Positions 1 to 6,222 of a stretch of 10,194 bases of DNA are shown here, in pieces. Position numbers and translations under genes: made by a program. The notes beneath the pieces were generated by a model. That model did not search any database. It saw only the letters and a list, made by a program, of their open reading frames with translations, and was not told the DNA's origin. The first letter of the stretch is position 1, and each line of letters starts with the position of its first letter. Location of the stretch: NCBI GenBank assembly GCA_031270585.1, contig JAISXK010000053.1:1-10194 (forward strand), given 5' to 3'. The DNA is from Clostridiales bacterium. Lineage in GTDB: Bacteria; Bacillota; Clostridia; Christensenellales; CAG-138.

Positions 1-263
1 GCCGTTTTAAGCATTTGCGACATAGGAATATCGTCAAAGATATCTTGGTCTGTATCGACATGAACATACTTCTGCCCGTTATCCAGTTCCTTGATGCTGA
101 ATTTTGCATCATTTTTACCATTTTCGCGTATACTGCTCTTGACCGGTGCATCAGTTAATGATACCTTGTTATTGGACGTAGCACTTCTGCTGACTTCGCT
201 TCTGCGCTGTTCGGTAGCTACGTCCGTTTTGTTTTGTCTTTGGGTTATTTTTGCATCATTTTC
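1..263 (-). pseudogene. Truncated mobile-element (phage/ICE-like) protein fragment
   Basis: The reverse strand is open from the left edge to base 263, and this frame stays open into the insertion sequence until a stop near 486-488, with no ATG. The translation is hydrophilic and protein-like: a charged, Ser/Thr/Asn-rich linker, then a segment reading KFSIKELDNGQKYVHVDTDQ, then DIFDDIPMSQMLKTA to the left edge. From memory, a linker followed by 'FSIKEL..G.KYV..D.DQ.IF' is common inside large proteins of Clostridia prophages and conjugative elements; I cannot name the domain. The 5' part is missing: the IS begins at 264, and the sequence beyond the IS (from 1853) gives an in-frame TGA at 1883-1885 and no start. 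The gene is therefore cut at its upstream side and also runs off the window. The base composition is AT-richer than the sugar operon. Coding nature is fairly sure; the family is a guess. Confidence 0.55.
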
Positions 264-295
264 GTAAATTCCCAACTCAAGTTCCACAGTAGGAC
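264..295 (+). repeat. Outer left inverted repeat of the IS
   Basis: Begins GTAAATTC and matches the reverse complement of 1820-1850. The first 27 positions differ at one base (C against T at the ninth), then there is a one-base insertion (A at 291), then GGAC in both. Matching stops exactly at 264, as expected for a transposon terminus. Confidence 0.85.
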
Positions 296-450
296 AATAG
301 AAGAAAAGACCATGGAAAATGGGAAGGAATAAGTAAGAGAAGGCGTGCTTGAAGGATAGAAAAAGCCCCGAAATAGAATAAACAATGAAAAAAGGCGCAG
401 GAGAAATAAGCTCTGAAACGGGTAGTTTCAAAGTAAAGTCCAGTGTAAGG

Positions 451-475
451 GAAATTAGTACGGGAGATTTTCTTA
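451..475 (+). repeat. Inner left inverted repeat of the IS
   Basis: A 25-base stretch matching the reverse complement of 1759-1783 at 21 positions, including an unbroken 14-base core GGGAGATTTTCTTA (462-475). It lies 53 bases past the end of the transposase gene. It may be the true left end of a compact IS30 element or a subterminal transposase binding site. Confidence 0.7.
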
Positions 476-528
476 TGCTTTTCTGTTAATACGAGCTCTT
501 ATATGGTAAAATCAAGTGGTGAAGTTAC

Positions 529-1743
529 TCAGGCTTTCCTGAGCAACGTTGGGGATTGGATCACGTGCTCGGGTGGAATGTATTCAATCCCCAAAACCTC
601 AGCAACCACGTTGCCAAAGATAAACGAAAACGCCTCTAAGGGGGACTTTCCGTTCAGGCTCTTTCTCTTGATGTTGTTCACATGAGAAAAGATCAAGTTA
701 ACAGTTTCTTGAGAGAAAGCATCAAAGCAAGTTCCCTTTGGAGCGATATCCCGGAAAATTGTATGATTTTTCTCAACATGGGGCTTTTGGTAAGAGCGAT
801 TTGGGTCACAGAAAAAAAGCCGGGTTTCTCTTTCGCCGTAAAGGTCATTCTCAATTGTGGATACATTGGCGAACTCTCCACCATTATCGGTAAGAATGAC
901 AGGGAAAACGCTGCCGAAGGGGCATTGTTTCGCCGCAAGTTCAGCTTTGAGTTTCTTGAGCTTTTGCGTCACTTCTAAAGCTGTTTTGCTCTCAAGCAAC
1001 CGCCCAAACATAAAATTGCAAAATGTAAAATCAAAGGTAGCGATTACTTTACCGCCGATGCGCCCAATGACCGTATCCATCTCTACCCACGAGGAAATAC
1101 TGTGTGCAGCAGTATAGGTGAGAAAATCATCGTATGTCCTGCCGATCTTTGCTGCTTTAGGCACATATGCAGAGGGCTGCTGTTTTCTTGGTTTGAATTT
1201 GACGACTCTGGGGAAATCAATAGGCGAAACCGAGAGATATCCCTTTTTAAGATGCCGATAAACCGTGGACTTGGAAACGCCAAGGTTTTTCGTTTGTATG
1301 ATGTGGTATAGTCGCTGTCCACGTTTGATTCCTTCCGAAATCATCCTGTCGATTTCATAAAAGGATTCTTTTGTTAAAGGAAGCCCCTCACGTGCTTCGG
1401 CCCGTAGTGTTTCATACGCCTGCTGCGCTTTCCTCGCATGATAAAACTGTTTGCGATACTTGCACCGAGCATGCCTTTTCCTGCACGGATTGCAGACGAA
1501 GGGCGCCTTGAGCAAGGCGGGACAGGCCTCGACAACGGCCACATCACCGTTTGAATTGCTGCATTCCCAACTATCTGCGCGAACATCAAGGTGCTTTTTT
1601 ACTTCTTTGGAAATAGTGGTTTGATCTTTCCCTATTCGCTTGGCGATCGCCTTAAATGTCATCCCATGATCCAGGCAGTCCTGTATTTCGTTTCGGTCTT
1701 CCAGAGTCATATGTTTGTGCTTTGTTGTATTCGTGTTTGCCAT
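529..1743 (-). CDS. IS30-family DDE transposase
   Basis: A 404-residue transposase that would cut and join the IS ends. Order of parts: an N-terminal helix-turn-helix (residues about 12-50, with LEDRNEIQ, AIAKRIGKDQTTISKEV) typical of IS30; a cysteine cluster C74, C84, C87, C94 (CNPC, then RKRHARC) that may bind zinc; a second DNA-binding helical segment ending in STVYRHLKKG (about 159-168); then the RNase H-like core. The catalytic triad is readable as D223 (WVEMDTVIG), D286 (LTDNGGEF) and E324 (KPHVEKNH). The ATG at 1741-1743 is chosen because AAGGAGG lies six bases upstream. Length is at the long end for the family. No frameshift or internal stop, so the element may be active. It ends in a small hairpin, TCAGG-CTTT-CCTGA (529-542), covering the stop. 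Confidence 0.95.
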   Translation of the reverse strand: MANTNTTKHKHMTLEDRNEIQDCLDHGMTFKAIAKRIGKDQTTISKEVKKHLDVRADSWECSNSNGDVAVVEACPALLKAPFVCNPCRKRHARCKYRKQFYHARKAQQAYETLRAEAREGLPLTKESFYEIDRMISEGIKRGQRLYHIIQTKNLGVSKSTVYRHLKKGYLSVSPIDFPRVVKFKPRKQQPSAYVPKAAKIGRTYDDFLTYTAAHSISSWVEMDTVIGRIGGKVIATFDFTFCNFMFGRLLESKTALEVTQKLKKLKAELAAKQCPFGSVFPVILTDNGGEFANVSTIENDLYGERETRLFFCDPNRSYQKPHVEKNHTIFRDIAPKGTCFDAFSQETVNLIFSHVNNIKRKSLNGKSPLEAFSFIFGNVVAEVLGIEYIPPEHVIQSPTLLRKA

Positions 1744-1758
1744 GACATCCTCCTTGCC

Positions 1759-1783
1759 TAAGAAAATCTCCCAGACTTAATTC
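1759..1783 (-). repeat. Inner right inverted repeat of the IS
   Basis: The partner of 451-475, ending just upstream of the transposase ribosome binding site. Read in the direction of the transposase it is preceded by TGTA (to 1787), a common start of IS30-type ends. The left copy has TGTA at 444-447, but with three extra bases before the matching part. Confidence 0.7.
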
Positions 1784-1819
1784 TACAGGATGCCGCCTCG
1801 CGGTAAATTCCACCCCCGC

Positions 1820-1850
1820 GTCCACTGTGGAACTTGAGTTGAGAATTTAC
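1820..1850 (-). repeat. Outer right inverted repeat of the IS
   Basis: The partner of the left repeat, ending GAATTTAC at 1850. Just inside it, GTAAATTCCAC at 1803-1813 is an additional partly complementary copy, so this end alone can pair GTAAATTC (1803-1810) with GAATTTAC (1843-1850) as a hairpin. The left end lacks this extra copy. Confidence 0.85.
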
Positions 1851-1886
1851 TCGCCAAATAGTAAGACATTGAATTTATAGAATCAG

Positions 1887-1916
1887 TTGCGCGCTCTGTT
1901 GCAATTCAAATATAAT
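1887..1916 (+). promoter_or_regulatory. Probable sigma-A promoter of the sugar operon
   Basis: TTGCGC (1887-1892), an 18-base spacer, and a perfect TATAAT (1911-1916). Transcription would start near 1923, giving a leader of about 170 bases before the kinase gene. The -35 box starts 37 bases past the right end of the IS, so any upstream control region has been replaced by the IS. An inverted pair TTGAATT (1869-1875) and AATTCAA (1903-1909) brackets the -35 box and could be an operator; this is weak. Confidence 0.5.
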
Positions 1917-1962
1917 GAATGAGAATCCGATGTTGTAAAAACAAAACCGCAACCGGGCGACG

Positions 1963-1978
1963 TGGAAGCGTTTTTCCA
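1963..1978 (+). promoter_or_regulatory. Possible operator (cre-like) in the leader
   Basis: TGGAAGCGTTTTTCCA has 5-base inverted arms (TGGAA/TTCCA) around GCGTTT and resembles catabolite-responsive or LacI-type operators. It departs from the cre consensus at its right end. About 40 bases past the predicted start site, it could act as a roadblock. It could equally be a minor RNA hairpin. Confidence 0.25.
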
Positions 1979-2091
1979 TCGGCGGGGGCGGCTCGTTCAC
2001 CAAAGGGCCTTGCTTTTTTGCCGGGATCACAGCATTTCGTCTCTCGCGTTTCACGATTAAAATATTATTATTAGAAAGGCTAGGCAAAGTT

Positions 2092-3618
2092 ATGAAGTAT
2101 TTAATGGGTTTGGATATTGGCACTTCGGGTACGAAGACGGTGTTGTTTGACCTTAGTGGCCGCGAAATCGTGTCGGCAAGCGAGGAATACCCTCTGTATC
2201 AGCCGGAAAACGGTTGGGCGGAGCAGAACCCGCAGGACTGGTGGCAGGCGGCCTCAAGCACCATGCGGGCCGTGATGCAAAAAAGCGGCGTCGCTCCGGA
2301 GGATGTAAAGGGTATTGGTCTCTCCGGCCAGATGCACGGCCTTGTGATGCTGGACGATGCGGGCGAGGTGCTGCGCAGGAGCATCATCTGGTGCGACGGG
2401 CGCACAACAAAGGAGTGCCATGAAGTGACCGAGCGCGTAGGGGCAAAGCGCCTGATCGAGATTACCGCAAACCCCGCCTTAACGGGTTTTACCGCCGGCA
2501 AAATACTCTGGGTGCGCAACAATGAGCCTGAGGTTTACCGAAAATGCAGGCATATACTATTGCCCAAGGATTATATACGCTATAAGCTTACCGGCACATA
2601 CGCCACTGAGGTTTCCGACGCGTCGGGCATGAACCTTTTAGATGTGCCCAACCGCTGCTGGTCGCAGGAGGTGTTGGACAAGCTCGATATAGACGGCGGC
2701 CTGTTGGCCGACGTGTATGAGAGCCCCAAGATCACAGCCCATATATCCAAAGAGGCTGCGGCGCTGACGGGGCTTGCGGCCGGCACGCCGGTGGCGGGCG
2801 GGGCGGGCGACAACGCAGCCGCCGCCGTGGGCACGGGGGTGGTGCAGCAGGGCAGGGCGTTTACTACGCTGGGCACATCGGGGGTGGTGTTTGCGCATGC
2901 GGATAACGTCACCATCGACGAGGGCGGCAGGGTGCATACGTTTTGCCATGCGGCGCCGGGGTGTTACACGGTGATGAGTTGTACGCTGGCGGCTGGCCTT
3001 TCGCTCAAGTGGCTTAAAGACCAGTTTTTTAACGCCGAGCTGCAGACGGCGGGGGGGCTTGAAATAGACGTTTACGATATTTTAAACCAAGAGGCCGCGC
3101 GCTCGCCTATCGGCGCGAACAGGCTGATATATCTGCCATATCTGATGGGGGAGCGTTCGCCGCTGCTGGATGAACACGCGCGCGGCGCGTTTATCGGTCT
3201 GTCGGCTATCCATACGCGGGTGGATATGCTGCGCGCCGTGATGGAAGGCGTCGCCTACTCGCAACGGCAATGCCTGGATGTATTAAACGGCATGGGTGTT
3301 GTGGCGGGGGATATGGTAGCCTGCGGCGGCGGCGCCAGGAGCCTCTTTTGGTTGCAGATGCTGGCGGATGTGTACGGTTGCCCCGTTTCCACCATTGCGT
3401 CCTCGCAAGAGAGCGCGGCGCTTGGCGGCGCGCTGCTGGCGGGCGTAGGCACGGGCGAATACGCCTCTGTGCAGCAGGCATGCCAAAAAGTGATTAAAAC
3501 CAACGCGCCGGCGTTGCCCTGTCGGCAAGACAAGGCGCGTTACGAGCAGTTTTACGATATTTTTCTTAAGCTGTATCCGGCGCTGAAGGCGCAATACCAT
3601 GCGCTGGCGGCGCTTTAA
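2092..3618 (+). CDS. xylB: Xylulokinase-type FGGY carbohydrate kinase
   Basis: A cytoplasmic kinase expected to transfer phosphate from ATP to a ketose, canonically D-xylulose giving xylulose 5-phosphate. The 508-residue length is normal for FGGY kinases. The N-terminal actin-like domain opens with GLDIGTSGTK (6-15, phosphate-binding loop with D8). The xylulokinase-type substrate motif GLSGQMHG is at 76-83, followed by IIWCDGRT (98-105) and PKDYIRYKLTG (158-168). The likely catalytic base is D240 in GGAGDNAAAAVG. The C-terminal domain has the nucleotide-site strings ACGGGARS and ESAALGGALLAG. The ATG is preceded by AGAAAGG about 12 bases upstream. It is the first gene of a four-gene operon; the next gene starts 39 bases later. 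The substrate could be another ketose, since FGGY enzymes shift specificity easily and the neighbouring isomerase is not a standard xylose isomerase. Confidence 0.9.
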   Translation: MKYLMGLDIGTSGTKTVLFDLSGREIVSASEEYPLYQPENGWAEQNPQDWWQAASSTMRAVMQKSGVAPEDVKGIGLSGQMHGLVMLDDAGEVLRRSIIWCDGRTTKECHEVTERVGAKRLIEITANPALTGFTAGKILWVRNNEPEVYRKCRHILLPKDYIRYKLTGTYATEVSDASGMNLLDVPNRCWSQEVLDKLDIDGGLLADVYESPKITAHISKEAAALTGLAAGTPVAGGAGDNAAAAVGTGVVQQGRAFTTLGTSGVVFAHADNVTIDEGGRVHTFCHAAPGCYTVMSCTLAAGLSLKWLKDQFFNAELQTAGGLEIDVYDILNQEAARSPIGANRLIYLPYLMGERSPLLDEHARGAFIGLSAIHTRVDMLRAVMEGVAYSQRQCLDVLNGMGVVAGDMVACGGGARSLFWLQMLADVYGCPVSTIASSQESAALGGALLAGVGTGEYASVQQACQKVIKTNAPALPCRQDKARYEQFYDIFLKLYPALKAQYHALAAL

Positions 3619-3657
3619 GAGCACAAATCCAGATTATAAGCGAAGGAGAGAAAAACC

Positions 3658-5130
3658 ATGAACAACATACCCCAAGTGAGGCTGGGCCTTATTGCCGTCA
3701 GCCGCAACTGCTTTCCTGCGGCGCTGAGTATCCGTAGGCGAGAGGCGCTTGTTGCGATAAGCAAAAACCTTTATGAATGCAAGATCACCGTGGAAAACGA
3801 AATAGAGGCGCGGCAGGCCGTAGCCGATGTAAAAGCCGCAGGCTGTAACGCGCTGGCGGTGTTGCTGGGCAACTTTGGCCCCGAAACGCCGGAAACGCTG
3901 ATTGCCCGTTTTTTTGACGGACCAGTGATGTACGCGGCGTCCGCCGAGGGGGACGGCGACCTGTTTGACGGGCGCGGCGACGCATTTTGCGGCATGCTCA
4001 ACTGCTCTTATAACCTGGGCATACGCTCGCTGAAGGCGTACGTACCCGCATACCCTGTGGGCACGGCTGAAGAAATAGCGCGCATGATAGAGGATTTTGT
4101 GCCCGTCGCCCGCGCGATACTGGGGTTGAGCGGTCTTAAAATCATCACATTCGGGCCCCGGCCGGACGACTTTTTAGCGTGCAACGCGCCCATCAAGCCG
4201 TTGTTTGATTTGGGGGTGGAGATCGAAGAGAACTCCGAACTTGACCTTTTGGCGGTCTTCAACAAGCATAAAGACGACCCGCGTATACCGCAGGTGGTAG
4301 AGGATATGAAAAAGGAGACCGGCGCAGAGCGTAACCGCTATGCGGGCGTGCTACCGCAGTTGGCGCAGTATGAGCTCACGCTTTTGGATTGGATGCAGGA
4401 GCATAAGGGCGCGCGCGAATATGTGGCGTTTGCCAACAAATGCTGGCCGGCCTTCCAAACCGAGTTTGGGTTTATGCCGTGCTATGTCAACAGCCGGCTA
4501 ACCGGGCAGGGTGTGCCCATATCCTGCGAGGTGGATATCTATGGCGCGCTGTCGGAATACATCGGTGTTTGCGTATCCGGCAAGGAGGTTACGCTGCTGG
4601 ATATCAACAATACCGTGCCGGCCTCCATATACGATAGGAGCATCAAGGGCAAATACGATGTGCGGCATAACGAAACGTTTATGGGCTTCCATTGCGGCAA
4701 CACGGCCTGCAAACTGCTTAAAGACCCGCACATGGGCTACCAGCTGATCATGAAGCGCGGGCTGGAGCCCGATTTACCCGAGCCCGACATCACCCGTGGC
4801 ACCATGGAAGGCGATATCAAGCCGGGCGATATCACATTCTACCGGCTACAAGGCGCCGCCGACACGGGCGTCAAAGCGTATATCGCCCAGGGCGAGGTGC
4901 TGGATGTGCCCACGGAGAGCTTTGGCGGCATCGGCATCATCGCCATACACGAGATGGACAGGTTCTACCGCTATGCGCTGATAGCAAAACGCTTCCCTCA
5001 CCATGGCGCGGTGGCTTTTGGCAAACACGGCAGGGCGCTCTTTGATGTGATGCAATATCTGGGCGTTCGGGATATATCCTTTAACCAGCCAAAGGGTATG
5101 CTGTATCAGGATGAAAATCCATTTGCGTAG
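3658..5130 (+). CDS. L-fucose/L-arabinose isomerase-like protein
   Basis: 490 residues resembling the FucI/AraA isomerase fold, which interconverts aldoses and ketoses with a divalent metal. The N-terminal part (about 6-170) looks like the Rossmann-type half, including AVLLGNFGPETPE and a glycine-rich GDGDLFDGRGDAF stretch. The C-terminal half carries candidate metal ligands matching the FucI pattern: E291 in SCEVDIYGALSEY, D315 in TLLDINNT, and a histidine in RFPHHGAVAFG (H448 or H449). FHCGNTA (344-350) is another conserved-looking block. It is shorter than E. coli FucI (about 590 residues), fitting the compact 'isomerase-like' branch. AAGGAG lies ahead of the ATG. Between a xylulokinase and two polyol dehydrogenases it probably makes or uses the kinase's ketose. 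The family assignment is good; the substrate is unknown, and D-arabinose, L-fucose-like and other deoxy sugars all remain possible. Confidence 0.8.
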   Translation: MNNIPQVRLGLIAVSRNCFPAALSIRRREALVAISKNLYECKITVENEIEARQAVADVKAAGCNALAVLLGNFGPETPETLIARFFDGPVMYAASAEGDGDLFDGRGDAFCGMLNCSYNLGIRSLKAYVPAYPVGTAEEIARMIEDFVPVARAILGLSGLKIITFGPRPDDFLACNAPIKPLFDLGVEIEENSELDLLAVFNKHKDDPRIPQVVEDMKKETGAERNRYAGVLPQLAQYELTLLDWMQEHKGAREYVAFANKCWPAFQTEFGFMPCYVNSRLTGQGVPISCEVDIYGALSEYIGVCVSGKEVTLLDINNTVPASIYDRSIKGKYDVRHNETFMGFHCGNTACKLLKDPHMGYQLIMKRGLEPDLPEPDITRGTMEGDIKPGDITFYRLQGAADTGVKAYIAQGEVLDVPTESFGGIGIIAIHEMDRFYRYALIAKRFPHHGAVAFGKHGRALFDVMQYLGVRDISFNQPKGMLYQDENPFA

Positions 5131-5163
5131 TTTTACAAAACGGCGGCGGGATAAAGCGTAGTG

Positions 5164-5175
5164 AAAGGAAAGGGA
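5164..5175 (+). promoter_or_regulatory. Ribosome binding site deciding the GatD-like start
   Basis: A purine run AAAGGAAAGGGA. An in-frame GTG at 5161 lies before it, so it cannot be the start this site serves. AAAGGA is six bases from the ATG at 5176, and AGGGA is 12 bases from the ATG at 5188. The first is preferred on spacing, while family N-termini (M-x-A-L-V-L) favour the second. Confidence 0.5.
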
Positions 5176-6222
5176 ATGAAAGAGCGCATGCAGGCGCTGG
5201 TGTTGGAAAGCATTGGCAAACTCACATATAAAACCGTGGATACGCCACGCCCGCAAATGGGGCAGGTGCTGTTGCGGGTGCATGCCTGCGGCATATGCGG
5301 CAGCGATATACCACGGGTTTTTCAAAAAGGTGCACACACCATGCCGCTGATATTGGGGCACGAATTCGCCGGGCGGGTGACAGCTGTCGGCGAAGGGGTG
5401 GATAAAGCCGCCCTCGGCAGGCGCGCAGCCGTGTTTCCGCTGATGCCTTGCATGCAATGCGACGCCTGCAGACGTGAAAACTATGCGGTATGCAGCCATT
5501 ATAACTATTACGGCTCGCGCTGCAACGGCGGGTTTGCCACATATTGCGCTGTGGATTTATGGAACTGCGTATGGTTGGACGACAGAGTGACCTACGAGGA
5601 GGGCGCTATGCTGGAGCCCGCCGCAGTGGCGCTGCACGCGCTCAGGCGCGGGGGGATAAAACCGGGCGACGCCGTGGGCATTGCGGGAGCCGGGCCCATC
5701 GGCCTGATGCTGGCGGCCTGCGCAAAGAGTATGGGCGCCAAACGGGTGGCGTTATGGGATATTGACCCGCAAAAGGTGGCCTTTGCCAAGGATATGGGGT
5801 TTGAGGCGGCGCTTTCCGGCGGAGGGGATATGATAGAGCGGGTTGCCGCGCAAGGCGGGTTTGATCTGGCCGTTGAAGGCGCCGGCGTCGCCCAAACGCT
5901 GGCGCAGTGCCTGCGGCTTGCAAAGCCTATGGGTCGGGTGGTTGCCATGGGCAACCCGGCGGGGGATATGGCGCTGGGCCAGGGAGAGTATTGGGAGATA
6001 CTGCGCAAGCAGCTATGCGTATGCGGCACGTGGAACGCGGATTTTTCGCGGCATGGCCCCGACGACTGGAAGGACGCCCAGTGCGCCATAGCGGATAAAA
6101 CCATCGACGCGGGGCGCTTTATTACCCATAGGCTGCCGCTATCCCGCGGGGGGGAAGCGTTTCAAATGATTTATAACAAAGAGACGTTTTGCAACAAAGT
6201 CATGCTTGCAGAGGAGGATTGA
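5176..6222 (+). CDS. GatD-like zinc-dependent polyol dehydrogenase
   Basis: A medium-chain zinc dehydrogenase close in pattern to galactitol-1-phosphate 5-dehydrogenase (GatD), which oxidises a sugar alcohol or its phosphate with NAD. About 348 residues from the chosen ATG. Matching GatD-type strings are CGSDIPRVFQKGAH, LGHEFAG, LMPCMQC, YYGSRCNGGFA and EILRKQL. Catalytic zinc ligands are C41, H62 and E63, with E147 in MLEPAA. The structural zinc loop is C92, C95, C98, C106. The Rossmann loop is GAGPIG (171-176), and D195 in LWDID ends the second strand, which favours NAD over NADP. Its stop codon abuts the next gene's ATG, so the two are probably translated together. Whether it acts on a free or phosphorylated polyol is unknown; no PTS genes are in view. 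Confidence 0.85.
   Translation: MKERMQALVLESIGKLTYKTVDTPRPQMGQVLLRVHACGICGSDIPRVFQKGAHTMPLILGHEFAGRVTAVGEGVDKAALGRRAAVFPLMPCMQCDACRRENYAVCSHYNYYGSRCNGGFATYCAVDLWNCVWLDDRVTYEEGAMLEPAAVALHALRRGGIKPGDAVGIAGAGPIGLMLAACAKSMGAKRVALWDIDPQKVAFAKDMGFEAALSGGGDMIERVAAQGGFDLAVEGAGVAQTLAQCLRLAKPMGRVVAMGNPAGDMALGQGEYWEILRKQLCVCGTWNADFSRHGPDDWKDAQCAIADKTIDAGRFITHRLPLSRGGEAFQMIYNKETFCNKVMLAEED
6211..6217 (+). promoter_or_regulatory. Strong ribosome binding site inside the upstream gene
   Basis: GAGGAGG sits five bases before the ATG at 6223 and within the last codons of the upstream dehydrogenase, whose TGA ends at 6222. Zero-gap coupling suggests the two dehydrogenases are made in fixed proportion. Confidence 0.75.

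Larger units (their letters stand above)
264..1850 (-). mobile_element. IS30-family insertion sequence
   Basis: About 1.59 kb, with one intact transposase gene on the reverse strand and near-perfect terminal inverted repeats at 264-295 and 1820-1850. Both ends are flanked by the dinucleotide TC (262-263 and 1851-1852), which fits the short 2-3 bp target duplications of IS30 elements but could be chance. A second, inner inverted repeat pair (451-475 and 1759-1783) sits close to the gene ends, so a smaller unit of roughly 1.34 kb is the alternative reading. Bases 296-450, between outer and inner left repeats, hold no gene; they are purine-rich on the forward strand with a small hairpin (TGAAAC, GGGTA, GTTTCA) at about 414-429. 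IS30 family membership is firm from the transposase; the exact ends are less certain. Confidence 0.8.

Noticed and set aside
264..295. The left IS repeat as genuine coding sequence of the truncated gene (frame reads through as VELELGIY)
   Set aside because: The right repeat reads outward as nearly the same peptide because it is the same repeat; the open frame is a by-product of the IS end and has no start codon.
1..1850. Composite transposon carrying the sugar operon
   Set aside because: Only one IS copy is present in the window, and no matching repeat appears on the far side of the operon.
1923..2091. Riboswitch or attenuator in the operon leader
   Set aside because: Only short hairpins are visible; I recognise no conserved riboswitch core and no clear terminator/antiterminator pair.
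1875..2123. Reverse-strand open frame of 82 codons in the operon leader
   Set aside because: It overlaps the start of the kinase gene and a good forward promoter, has no clear ribosome site, and its translation is not recognisable.
4846..5499. Long reverse-strand open frame (217 codons) across the isomerase/dehydrogenase boundary
   Set aside because: It lies antisense to two well-supported genes in GC-rich DNA, where such shadow frames are expected; the translation is rich in His, Ala and Arg with no family pattern.
5592..6104. Reverse-strand open frame of 170 codons inside the GatD-like gene
   Set aside because: Pure antisense shadow of a gene with all its zinc ligands and Rossmann motifs in frame.
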